Assembly: GCA_964035545.1 (NCBI GenBank)
Contig: OZ037767.1
Location: 27,819,628-27,883,627, forward strand
Direction of reading: 5' to 3'
DNA length: 64,000 nt
Source: Bugula neritina
Taxonomy: Eukaryota > Bryozoa > Gymnolaemata > Cheilostomatida > Bugulidae
The notes under the pieces were generated by a model. The model saw only the letters and a list, made by a program, of their open reading frames with translations. It had not been told where the DNA came from and did no database searches. The translations under genes were made by a program, and so were the position numbers. The first letter of the stretch is position 1. Each line of letters opens with the position of its first letter. Shown one piece after another: positions 30,999-43,387 of the stretch.

Positions 30999-32482
30999 AT
31001 GAGCAAGAAGTTCTTGTTTAATAAAAAGGAGGCGGAAGAGGAGAGAGAATTTCATTCTAAAGGTTACCATCCCATGGAGAAAAAGCTATGTAAGTGTATA
31101 CACCCCCATATGTTGGTGAGCTTCAATGAGAGAGTAGAGCAGGTAGTAGTAATTCTGGTTTAGTCTTTATAAACAAACATCAATGATATCTTCAATCAAA
31201 TATTGAAACTGCTCTTTGAAATCGAAAACTATTTGTTGTTGAAGCATATCAGGTATCGAAATCAAATATTAATTCTTTTAAGAAGATTACTGGCGCCGCT
31301 GTTATGAAACACATGTATACAATTCTTATTAGTGTTTGCTTAAACTTTCTAACAAACTTTTGTTTAGCTGCTAAATTAAGTTGAACAATGAAGATAATTA
31401 GTTTGACTTATTTCCTCAATATAATATTGCTACTTTTGAGATTTGGTTTAATGGGAGTTATTCTGCCATACTTTGATTTTTACTTGATAATTCAATTAGT
31501 TTTAACTAGTCCTCACAATTTTATATTAGGTTCTAAGTACATATGGCTAAATTCATGCCGGTGATTGTAGTGTAAAAGTGAACTTCACATACCTTCATAA
31601 CTACATTACTTTAGGTTTTTGTAAGACGGTTGCTTGAAAGGCTCTCTAGTAGTTGTATGGCATTGCATCAACAATTCTATCAGATTAGCTGATGCTAAAG
31701 TTAATTTTTGAATCAACCATTTGGTTTCTGACTTGTTTATTGAGTTACATATTGAAGTTGTGTCATGCTGTTTAGTGATAGACTTGGACAGTGTTTGGAG
31801 TGTGAAGGACGTTGTGTTGGACTGTAGTAACAAATCCATGCCTACAGATCGAGTGAATGCGGGCACCAGCTACTACTCCCGTCATGGGAAATCTCAGACT
31901 GGCAAAGGTGAGGTTTTTTCTTTTAGTCAGCACAGAGTGTTTGAGGATTGCATTTCTTTACTAGTTTCTCTTTAATGACTATCTCAATCGGGGAAGACAA
32001 TTCTGTGTTTGCAATATGCTGAATTTTATAAGATTGAAGAGCAGTCAGTGGTTATTAAGAATTCTAATAATTATTCTATGGAGAGACTTTCAGGAATTTT
32101 CATCAACTATAGAGAATATTTACAGTAATTTTAGCTATTAAAAAGCTTCAAATAAAAATTTTTTTGTTAGATAGCATAAAATTGTATGACTAATTCACCC
32201 AAACATGTTAACAGCGTTTTCTTTAATGAGAAGATAACTCTTTGAATATATTAATGTGCTGCATTATTACAGGTTTTAGAAGTATTGATTTCATAATGAA
32301 TTTAGTCAGTAGCTGTGAAAAAGTAATTGAAGACTAAATAAGTCAACCCATCATCATCTATTGTAGTAGATACTAATAAGTTGGCGGGAGCAGAAAACTC
32401 ACAGTGGAATCGCAAAGAATTCCATAATCCTCAGCAGAAAAATTTACCCTCTCGGACTCCAGACGATCCTCTGGACTTTTAG
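30999..32482 (+). CDS. Small protein, not recognised
   Basis: Three exons join in phase: 30999-31089, 31776-31907 and 32367-32482, giving 112 aa. The start ATG follows an acceptor (tttcag at 30991-30996) by 2 nt, so there is probably an upstream UTR exon. The protein begins MSKKFLFNKKEAEEEREFHSKGYHP and ends RTPDDPLDF. It is charged, has no signal peptide or membrane segment, and has only one cysteine. I do not recognise the family; conserved-looking blocks are DLDSVWSVKDVVLDC and WNRKEFHNPQQKNLPSRTPDDPLDF. The last intron ends in tandem TAG-TAG acceptors (32365-32366 and 32368-32369), which could insert or omit one codon without frameshift. Three matching phases and good splice sites support a real gene. 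Confidence 0.68.
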
Positions 32483-33569
32483 CCACTCCACATCCTGTTT
32501 CTAGTGACTGTATCTGTAGTGACACATGGCACTTGCTGCAGGTACTTGTTAATGGTTTGTGGCCAGGGATATGGCAGTTTGTTTATAAAGTTCTGTATCA
32601 GCAAACTAAGAAAACACTTTTGGACTTCTCTCCTACTACATAAATTTGTTTTCTCAAAATAGGAAATTTAGGTTTTTCAAACTTCTTTTTTTGCTAATTT
32701 ATTATTTCACCACTCACACCACGCAGTCACAGCAGTATGAGTGATGTGAAATATCTCTTCAAAGTTTCCGTCTTCAGATATTAAAACAACCTTTTCAGTT
32801 GTCTGTATATAACAAATTACAAGTATTTTATGTAAATATATTATATTATATGCTTCATTTATTTTTGTATGTTGTTAATTATACACTTGAAGGAGGGGGT
32901 TGATAAAACCTTGTTTAAGGAAATAACGCTAAAATTTTGGCATATATTCATATATAGCTATATAACTACTGATACTCACTTTAGATATTATTGTAGCAGT
33001 TATCTGCTCTATTTTGGAAGTTGTTTTCCCTGTGGTACATTCAAATATGCTATATGTATATGGTATGCAATTGATGAGTGAGGGTTTTCTTACCCTGTCT
33101 CTAATGATCTGTATGACTTCACTAAATAAGTTTTGTGGACATTTCATTCCATAAAAACTATTTATGATGATTTTTTTCATTTTTAATTATAATTTTATTG
33201 CTTAGTCATAAAATCTAAATCATGAATTTGTGATTCGGTTTCAACACAGTTAGTTTCAACACCTGTTGTATATAATAATATTTCTATATTATTGTAATGA
33301 TAAATTAAATAAAGGCAAGACATAAATAAATAAATTCAAGACAGACACATATAATAATACTGGAAAGGAAAGGTAAATACATAATAATATTGTAGGCTAA
33401 ATGCAATTAAGGTACATTATATGCTAAAAGATTAAATAACATTTATACATGAGTGTATTTTGAGGTAATTCAGTAGATATAGATTAAATATGAATCTAGC
33501 ACAAGTTTGAAATTCTGCTTTTAAGACTTGATGTGGACGTCATGTCATCGCATGATCGACTCACAAGGC
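32483..33569. other. Convergent 3' UTRs, no other gene
   Basis: AT-rich sequence between two convergent genes. AATAAA at about 33308 on the plus strand and its complement near 33191 could serve the two genes, so their 3' UTRs may overlap. No coding signal is seen. Confidence 0.4.
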
Positions 33570-36500
33570 CTACGCTGTGCCTCCTAGGTTTGCCACTCTT
33601 CTGAAGTACTCCTGTGGGTCAGTTATAGTATAGAGGTCATTGTCAACATGGCTTGACTTCTTCAAGTCTTTAAGGATTGTCTTGAAAGCTTCAGATGGTT
33701 GGTCTATTTTATTGGTACAGGTCAATTCTATTGTTTCCAAACTGTCAGCAGACTGCCTGCCGTCTGTAGGAGTAGCAGAATCGCTGCTGTCCGTGTTGAT
33801 GTAACTGGTGGCGTTACGTTCAGGTGATGGCCATCGGTTGCGGCCTGGACTTGCTACTAAGGCATAGGCTACTGTAGATTTCATTCTGAAAAGAAACCCA
33901 CCAATCGACATTTATAAAAGTAATGAAACATTTCTAGCCATATGCCGACACAAAGAGGTACTATAATTGGCTGATAAATTAAACTTTGCCATTGTATGTG
34001 TCATGCAACCAAAAAACTATTACTAATAGAATTTATGAAATTGTAAACCATGTTAAGTCATAGGCTAGTTTAGACACGTTTTAAAGGCGGAATTTTAATT
34101 ATATTCTACCTGTTGAAACTACACATTAGATATGCAAAACATTGACTTAGCCAGCTAATCAATATCAGTGTTGTTGAGTTCTGTTATTAACTGACTTGAA
34201 AAAACTAAAGATCTAATGCATATACAGTATTATATATTTGTATAGTGTTTGTAAGTAGTTGAACAAAACACAGTCTGGGAATTTTCAATTAGTTTATGCT
34301 TCATGCCTGCACAAATATAAAACTAGTATGTGTATCTATATTCATTATGTTGCTGAACAAAGCTACAACAATACTGAATTATAAGCAAAAGATTTGCTAT
34401 CATTTTGCAATACAATACATGCACGAACATAATGTATTATTCTTTGAGTTAACTGTGCTACTGTGCTTGATTTGTTTTAATCTATTAATTTCTCTGTAGT
34501 AAATACAGACTATCTAAAATGCATGATAGTGGTACTGTAATTTATACTATAATATCTTTCACTGTTAGAAGTCAGTGAATATTATTCCCTTGCTTAAAGA
34601 TCATGAATTATATGTCTTCACTATTCTTCAAAACAATGTTAGTGATACTATGAAATTCTAGCAAAAGTGATTTCATATTAAAATAAAATTTCAACACAAG
34701 GTCTAGTGTACCAGAATTTTCAACAGTAGCCAAAACTAGTGGCTTTCATCTGAGGAATTGAATGGATCACATGATTTACATCTAGTCAGCTGATCAGTGT
34801 ATGACTCATTAGTATACTTACTCATCTTGTACTGTCAATGGCTGAAGTGTGTTGGACTGCTTCTTTGAGTCTCTCTGCTCTTTCAAAGAACTGGGCAAAG
34901 AATAGGTTCTGATCCTGCTACAATCTTTTAATGCTGCCACAGAAGGGTGAGCAATAATGGCGTCAGCGGATGCATTTTTTGTGGTCAGTTTCTTGTTTTT
35001 GAGTACTTTTCTCTCTGGTGTTGAAGGGTTAGAGTTTGTAGAGGAAATTTTTCTTCTGGAGAGGGTAGGGCCAGGTTTGTCCTCGCTATGTCCCAATGAA
35101 GACTTGATGACTGAAGGTGGACTTTGTCTATGTTCTAAGAAAGTACAGTAATCACCTTTATAACTCATGACTATGTATTCAAAATTTGTGTTACAACCTT
35201 TCTCACAGAATTAAGTCTATGTGTAAGTTATGCTTTATAGTTTGCACAAAAAAGTTCAACTTTAATAACTATCTGATACTCATGCGATTTGACATTGTTT
35301 CAAATAGCTACCCATGTCAATTCAAGGTGGTATTTCGACAGATATAATATTGCATTTGACTCTTTACTTGCACAACAAATTAAACTTCTTTCAACAATCA
35401 AAAGTCTAGAATTATCAACATGATTTCTCCTCCCACATAGTAATAGTTGGTAAAGCCGAATGAAGGTAGACTGCTTACCTGAGATTGGTGAAGTTGGCAT
35501 TGTAATCGGAGATCTGAATGTTACTTTTCTATCAAGAACTTCTTTCTGGAGAGATTTTCTTTGCACTTTATGGGTTGACTGAGAGAGAATGTGACTCTGG
35601 TTAGCGGGATCATGCTTCTCTTTTGGTGGTACGGGTAGTGGTTTCGACTTGACTAGCGGGGATTCCCGCCTTTCTTCTGTCTTCTTTTTAGAGACTGAAT
35701 ATCGATGTGGGTCACTAATAAAAATGTACTAGCCATAAATACGTCGTTAAAACTTGGTTATTTATTTTTCTGTAAGTTTTACTGGTGAAACTTCGACCTC
35801 ATAGAAGCTTGGTTATTTTTTATTCTTTGGGTTTTACTGGTAAAACACCAAACATCAAACTGATTTGTGGTTATATTTCTTGATATGATACCTGTATGCA
35901 CGCTGCCTCATTTCAGGCAGATCGTCTTCTCCACAACGCTGTATTGGTGGTAGAACCTGGTGGGGAGATAGTCGCTGACCGTCTAATAAGTGTGTGGTGG
36001 AGTATTTATGGGTATCTTGCAGCACATTGTTTTCCGGGATACATTCTAATGACCGAGACATTCCCACAGTGACACGCTTTGAAAACACTGCAATTCCGAT
36101 AAATTAAACTATACTCTCACTTACTGCGAATCTCTTGAGTTATATAGAACATATTTTCGTAAATTTGAAGCAACTAACGGTTGATTTTGTATAGGTAGGA
36201 AAGTTTGAAATTTCGAAATTTATTTTTGTATGGACAGGAAAGCTCCACTTATTTCATCACTGTTACATTATTAATTGTAAAGTAGAAACTACAAGCTTAA
36301 TTATGGAGCAGATATGATAAGAATTTGAAACATTGCCAACATTGTGAAACATTATAACATTATATTCCAGAAAGCTTTTGTAAGGTGATGAATACTTTAT
36401 GTCTTATGATCTGATAGTAAATACTATTGAATAGGTTTGTTAGTTCTTAATTATATTGATACAATTGATTGATTTGATGCGTGTGATTCATTGAAAAACT

Positions 36501-37016
36501 TAAATGATGATTAATAATTAATAGTATTTGGTAAAGTGCCAAATCTGATGAAAGAGCGCTTCACGTTATTTGGATAGTTGCCAGTGCATTCCTTTCTCAA
36601 AACTGGTCACATTGCGAACAGCTTTCGAGATTTCAAATAATATTTCAAAACTAATTTGACCAACTTGGGAATTTTTGTTTTACCTTTGGATTTGCTTGGA
36701 AAAGCTTCATAGACATCTGAGAGCTTGGGACTAATCAGATTTGACTTGGAGGGTGGTTTATGCCATGGTGGAGATTTATAGACTGTGATTTTTGGAATAT
36801 CCATTTCGGTAGTTTCAGGCTTTTTCTGAAAAAGAATAGTATACGTAAAATATTTTGCAAAGTACTTTGGAATACATGCAAGCCACAGCTGTTGAAACAG
36901 CAAAAAAGCAAATACAAACATGCAGTATCGCTGGCTACATCATGCATTATTTTGCAGTATTTGATTGCCTGAACTAACTACTGTATAAGCTATTGTATGC
37001 ATTTATTTAATGTATG

Positions 37017-37107
<91 letters not shown>

Positions 37108-38699
37108 CAATAGCAATTTCTTTAGTAGTTTAACATAAAATACTATAGAGTTTTTATTACTAAGATAATTTCGACCTCACCTAACCACGATAATAAAACA
37201 TCCTCAGAGAAAAATTGTACAGGCAGTGCTGTGTAACTAACGCATGTTTCACAAAACAAACCAACAAGTATAATACAGCTATAATACAGCACATTAGCAT
37301 ATGAGGTTCACACTTACACAAAATCTCAGGAGAGTGGTCTCTGCTTATAGATAATTAGATTTATCAAATTGTATTAATTAAAATCAATTTGAATTAGACC
37401 TACTCAACTCCTATCTGTTGTCTACTTCAGAATTCAATAATCATTATAGAAGGGGAAGTTCAACAGACTATCTCAAAGATTAGTGTATAAATAAAAGTCT
37501 AAAAATCCTAATAAAGAATGTGAATTGTCATACAAATTTCTTTGACCAATCAAGAAGCTGTTTTGAAAACTCAAATTTGTTGTCAGCCTGCAGAATTAAA
37601 GCAATGTCACTTTGTTGATAAAACATCTTACGTCATGAGTGTTAGGATGAGTAAGTCTTGATGTAAGAACTACATATTATAAGGAAGAGTGATAATGTAA
37701 TTTACATGACTTGTTATGAGGGTATTATGAAAATACAGCGTTATAATAGGATAGAATAAAGGCCATTGATCATGTGATGAGTATGCAGTGGTAGTGTCAC
37801 TAGACGTCACTCTGTCACAAGTACTTGACATGTGACATGTATAGCTGTAAAACAAGTACTTGACATGTGACACGTATAGCCGTAATGTGGCAAGTACTTG
37901 ACAGGTGACAAGTGAGTATTTAACAATTTACAGGTATGAAAAATGTCACAGGCAGCCAACATTATATAGTAAGTAACATAATTATAAACAACTTGCTATA
38001 AGATTGAATACATGTACAACCTTGAGGGTTTGAAATTTATTAGAGTAGTATAAGTTAAGTGGTATAGCATACATAAAAGATATCATATTTAAATATCTTT
38101 ATCTCAAGCTCTCTTGGTATATCGATTTCTAATCAGGGTTGCTCTAAATTTAGCCCTACACTGCTGTTGCATTCATACAAATGCATAAGAGTTAGTATAG
38201 CCTGCAAATAGCTATGTGTATTGTGGGGTTGAGCTAAAAAATTCAACTCTAAAGTCGTATTGATCAAAAAAATTTTTAAAACTAAAACAAAAAAATTATT
38301 TTACTTATAAATTTTAAGATAACCTTTGACCTAGCACACCGGTGTCATACTAGGTCAACATTGTTTTCAAACATCAAAGCTGATCTATGTAAATACATTT
38401 TAAAATAATAAAGAATCAAAACATAATTGTGCATGTAGCATGTAGCTCAATAAAAACCTTTTGCAAAAGATGATTTTTTTTAATAAGAAATGCAAGCATT
38501 TCATTAATTAATTATCACATTGTGTATTATATGTCAATCAGGCATTTTTAAAAAGACTTTATAATTATTATTTTTATAAAATTATGCAAGTATATAATAT
38601 ATACCAGTATCTACACTTAAACCTCCACCATGCAATAATAATTCTTACCTCTGCTAAAAAATACAAGTTAGACTCTGTGTATGTGCCATCAGCAACCAT
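33570..38699 (-). CDS. Uncharacterised 417-aa Ser/Pro/Lys-rich protein
   Basis: Six exons join in phase on the minus strand: 38649-38699, 36684-36825, 35892-36087, 35479-35714, 34822-35134 and 33570-33885. The start is MVADGTYTESNLYFLAE and the end DPQEYFRRVANLGGTA. The sequence is hydrophilic and rich in Ser, Pro and Lys, with short proline motifs (YKSPPWHKPPSKSN, KPLPVPPKEK) that could bind SH3-like partners. There is no membrane segment or known catalytic motif. The C-terminal third (about SEAFKTILKDLKKSSHVDNDLYTITDPQEYFRRVAN) looks more ordered. A mostly disordered scaffold or cytoskeletal/ciliary protein is possible, but this is inference. Five GT-AG introns with matching phases make the gene itself well supported. 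Confidence 0.75.
37017..37106. repeat. (TA)n microsatellite
   Basis: About 90 bp of TA dinucleotide in the first intron of the uncharacterised minus-strand gene. Confidence 0.96.
37798..37915. repeat. Three-copy tandem repeat with CAAGTACTTG palindrome
   Basis: Three copies of a roughly 37-bp unit, each starting with the palindrome CAAGTACTTG followed by ACATGTGACA or a variant. They lie in the first intron of the uncharacterised gene. Confidence 0.8.
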
Positions 38700-41600
38700 T
38701 CTTGAAAAATATTTAAATTGTTTTTCAGGCTTGTTTAGGAAGAGCTGTTGATAGACAAACTTGCTTAGCCAAACTCAATTTGTTAAATGAAACACGTGTT
38801 GATGAACTCATTTACAATAACATTATGGCCATGATGAATAAAACAATCACTTATGCAATCCGATAACAAAACATGTATCTGATACACAATAGCTTTTCAT
38901 TATATACATGTTGTGCATTGTATACAGATGTTTACGCTGACTAACCTCTTGCAAGCTGTAATATATCTGCTGTTCGTCAATAAGATAATATTACACAGCG
39001 TAGTTAGACTTGTCTTCTAATCACTTCTATCCAAACAGATGTAATGAAGTCTTTATTGCACAGAATTTTTCCCTACGGGTGATACAACCTAATTTTCTTA
39101 GATTTGTATCAACACAATTATATTACAAATAAAAATGCTGCTAAAATGACGTCAAGCTGGAAATTGGAGAGTTCCGTAGTAGTACAATCATCGTACGCTG
39201 ACCAACGGCTGTTGAAATGTGCATCAACATATTTACACAAGTTGTTGTATGAACGAATGTTTACTCTGTACACTTAGCTGACTTACTATTATTTAGTTTA
39301 ATCATGAAAGAAACAATCAGTGCTGCCAGGCTCCTTTGATGTCATATTCACGGTTACTAAATCATTTTAAAAGGATTAGATTTCTTAAATGAGACTGAAA
39401 ACTTTTTGTATTAAATTAGAGTCCAGAGGCATGTTTTTATAATGTTGCCATTGCGTTAATTGAAAGACAAAGGCAAACCTATTTGTTTTACTACGTATTT
39501 TCTGCCATGCATACAACTGCAGTAATAATAATATCAAGTCTTGTTATTCACTTATCAAAATTGAGAACAAAAAGTAACAGTTGCTTTAATATAGCAGCAA
39601 TACAGAATATATGTCAGATCTGTGTACCGTGGCACAAATTATTTCAAAGTAGTTCGTCATTGAATGCATGAATCAGCTGGACCCTAGACAAGCTGCAGCT
39701 ACCAGATTACTTGATAATGAAACTAATTTAACATTATTGTCACCCATGCAGTCTATCACAGAGCTCAATGTTATTAATTTTTGATAAAATCTGCATTGTT
39801 AACAAATATATGTCATACTTGTGTCACGCCAATAGGCAAGTATAAAAATAACCAATAAAGATAATTCAATTTGTTATATTTAAATGCATAAATTATTTTA
39901 CTATTCTTAAAAGCTAGAACACAAGTTTAATTTTTCGTTGCATATATATCTTAAAAATCGCATTGTGCAAGTAATAAATATATTGCATTATAATAAATTT
40001 TGCATATATGCTATTTGGACTAATACTTGAAAATGCAAGACAGTTCTATTTGTTTGGCTTGTAGGCTAAAGTGAAAACTGTATTATCAACTGTCATACAA
40101 ATATGCTACAAACATCATTATACATATTTGTTTACTACAAACTAATGCATCATCACATGCAGCTTGGGAAATCAAATCACTCTCTCATTCAATAAGCAGC
40201 CGTGGTAGTATGAATATACTTGTTATGCTCAACTTCAACTAAAGATAGTTAACTGGTTTATAGATAATGCAATAATATATTGTATAATGTACAGATTACG
40301 GACAGTTCTGATAAATCTAAAACTGCATAATAAGCCCTTTACTATTTTGTTTTTCACATAACTATGTTTTTAACCTTATGCGTCTAATGGCAGCTCTTTA
40401 ACTGCACTCCGACTAAAAAGTCACCTATATATAAGTGTATGAGAAAAGTAAGTTGAATTGTCTTCCTCAACTAAGAAACATGCTTGTAAAAATACTAAAA
40501 AGCTAAGCACAATTTTATCAGATACTATGCAACCAGTTTAGGGTAGTTGTATGATAAAATGTGCTAACATTTCAGATAATAATTGTTGGGGGCAAAACTT
40601 CTGCTACATGTTAACAAAATAAAACTAATATAAAAACCTCTTTAAAACTTCAACATTTTTAGATGCTCTTATTAGTTAACTCAGCCATAAATATATTTCA
40701 ATGGCAGGTTTAGTATATCAAATAAGCCTATTGGACTTCATTATTTGGCACAATCACTGTTGAAACTTTTGGGTACTATTATTTTTTTTACATATAATTG
40801 ACGCTAACTTGCCATTGTCGCCGTAGTGAATATACCAATGGAAAGATAAATCCGCTTTCAACATGTGAGTATTCCGGCTTTAGTCTCTAAATTATAGAAC
40901 TTAGGCTATCTCAATTTCTCCACTACTGCTCCCAAATGCTAATCAACATGCTGTAAGGCACTGAACTGGCAAAGATATTTTTAGTTCAGTGCTGTAGGGT
41001 ACTATTTTTTCTACTACTACTACTAGTACTACTAACTTTTGAGCAAGTTACTCCACCGACCCTCAGACTCAGGTAACTCTATGTAATTAAAGGGTTGCTA
41101 GTCAAACTCACTAGTTATTCATCTTGATAGTAAATATTTAGTCCTAACTACTACTACTAGTACTAGTACTACTAGTACTAAGTCTTAAAATCAAACTCAA
41201 AATGTGTTCTCTGATTCATTAATTTAATAATGGTTGTAATAATTAAAATTATATCTAATTGAATTAGGTATAATTTTAATAGAATTACTATTAGTAATTC
41301 TATTGCCTATTCTATTGACATTGGCCTTGGGATTTACAGTAACTATCACTATCACTATGACTATGAGTATCACTATCAGTATGACCATCAGTATGAGTAT
41401 TACATTAACATTTTGATTTAGTTTTACAATTACTATCAGCATGCTATCACTAACAGTAACACTAACAGTAACTGTGTTACTATTAGAAATAATTAGTATT
41501 ACCATTTATTTTATCTAGACTATTACTGTTAGTGTTGGTATTACCATTAGTATTACTATTACTATTAGACTTACTCTTTATATTAACTATTAATATTATA

Positions 41601-42158
41601 ATGAGTAATTAGTATTAGTCACTATTACGTTTACTTTTACTTTGAATTTTACTATACCAATTGTATTTGTAATCATAGTGATAGTCTTAGTGATACTGCT
41701 GCCATAAGTATAAGTATTACACCATCGAACCATAAATTTACCATAAGTATAACCCCTATTAAGAAGGTTTAGCTAATTGTTACACTAAATACTAAATAGT
41801 AAATTATAAAATTAAATATTTGATATTTATTTTATAATACTTATTAGACTTAGTTATTACTATTACTATTAGTATTTCTATTAGATTGAATAATTAGAAA
41901 ATGATTATGATAACGTTGTAATTTTCTATAACTAAAAGTTGTACTAATTCAAAATCAATTGTACGCTAAAAGTAAATAGCAAAAGATTTTTTTATAGTTT
42001 GAATTTAACTTTTCAAAAATATTAGGAAATATTAGTACTAATAGTAATAGTAATTGTGATACTAATAGTAATTTTAGTAGTTAGTCTTGGGTAACTTCTT
42101 TTATCTGTCACCTTGCTTACTGGCTATTTTAGATTATAATCACTTGGAATAGTTTGAA
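38700..42158. other. Intergenic region with degenerate trinucleotide arrays
   Basis: The left part is upstream of the minus-strand gene at 38699. No exon is supported. ACT arrays occur at about 41010-41035 and 41150-41180, and degenerate ATTACTATTAGT repeats cover about 41330-42080. A short inverted pair TTGACCTAG / CTAGGTCAA (38325-38357) is in the intron just downstream of exon 1. Confidence 0.45.
41330..42080. repeat. Degenerate TACTATTAGTA-type satellite block
   Basis: Runs of ACTATC, ATTACT, TAGTAA and similar hexamers with no fixed long period. The same composition recurs at 46610-46735, 53730-53800, 54230-54530 and 56100-56720. Confidence 0.7.
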
Positions 42159-42890
42159 ATGGGTTCAACTGGAATATGGAGAAAATACTATCGCCAAATT
42201 CCTGTTTTAAGGCGATGTGTAGCATCTCTCACAAAGTATCATCTAGAAACACACCCAGCTATCTCTAGAACGCCAGTTTATAACTATAAGCATGGTCTTC
42301 ACACAACCTGCAAATTTTACCAGACGAATGATATTTCTACATCTTCAACAGTTCAGCATAAACTTGGCAAGCAGGCGGCAAGAATGGCAATCATATTCAC
42401 CTGCAAAATTTGCAACGAGCGCCAAACTAAAACATTCTCGAAACTAGCATACAACAAAGGGGTGGTGATAGTCGAATGTCAAAGCTGTAAGAATAGACAT
42501 CTTATTGCAGACAATCTCGGATGGTTTAATCATGTCGATGCAAGGTAACATTATATGCTATGTTAGAAAAACGTTCATTATCTATCAGATTATGAGATAA
42601 ATGCTTATAGCCAGTTGACAATATATGAAAGTAAAGTATAGCAAAATATTTAAAGTAGCACACCTCTAGGGGTGTTACAGTACTGCACGATGAGCATACT
42701 CATTTTATATGAAGTAAAGAATTGAAACATGGTTGATTCTATTCAATTGCATAGAGATTAAATTGCCCTCAATATCAGTGTTTATTTTAGAAATATAGAA
42801 GAAATTATGAAAGAAAAGGGTGAAACAGTTAAAAGATATGTATCTGATAACTTATTAGATATTGAGTCAACAGAAGCTACACAGGTATAA
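42159..42890 (+). CDS. DNLZ: DNL-type zinc finger protein (Zim17/HEP1), mitochondrial
   Basis: Two exons, 42159-42544 and 42791-42890, encode 161 aa. The N-terminal part is basic with few acids (about residues 1-70: GIWRKYYRQIPVLRRCVASL...), as expected for a mitochondrial targeting sequence. The zinc domain reads FTCKICNERQTKTFSKLAYNKGVVIVECQSCKNRHLIADNLGWF, with the two CxxC pairs and the DNL motif of the family (about residues 85-128). The C-terminus is a short helix (EEIMKEKGETVKRYV). DNLZ/Zim17 keeps mitochondrial HSP70 soluble and active. The stop TAA follows a possible GT donor (gtataa), but reading to the stop gives a normal length. It converges with the HSP90 co-chaperone CHORDC1. 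Identity is very firm. Confidence 0.95.
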
Positions 42891-43387
42891 AATAAATTTA
42901 TTAATTTTGCTTAGCATATTTTAAAATTTATTTTGTGTTCATCATGTTAACACTTTAAAACCTAGATTTGTAAAGTAGCATACAATTTGTAAAGTAGCAT
43001 ACAGTGTAGAAAGTGCTTCAGATGCAAAGTATTCTGATTGAGTACAGTTTGGTCCTGCTTCTAGCAAGTAAATTCAGAACTGAATTATCTAAATTAACTT
43101 TAACAAAAATCAAAACACTTGTACTGCTCGTTAAAAAATCTACAATATTGTACAATTGGCAAAAACAGAAAACTAAAAGCTGTCTGATCTGTTTTATCTA
43201 CTTGTTACTTGTAGACATAACAAACTGGATGCAACCCACATTGTTCAGTCAACTAATTTCACTATAAAGTGCAAAAGTTGTTAGACAGTATAGCCAGACA
43301 ATGTAAAGGTTTCATAATAGCCATGGAAATTGGTGTCCAAGTGCAGTCACCAATAGGCCTCTGTGGAAATGGTTGTCATCAAAGCTG
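42891..43387. other. Convergent 3' region of DNLZ and CHORDC1
   Basis: AATAAATTTATT at 42891-42902, directly after the DNLZ stop, is a perfect palindrome and reads AATAAA on both strands. A short direct repeat (about 20 bp, two copies) is at 42966-43005. No coding signal. Confidence 0.5.

Noticed and set aside
41224-41505. Minus-strand Val/Ile/Asn-rich frame
   Set aside because: Low-complexity translation of degenerate ATTACT repeats.
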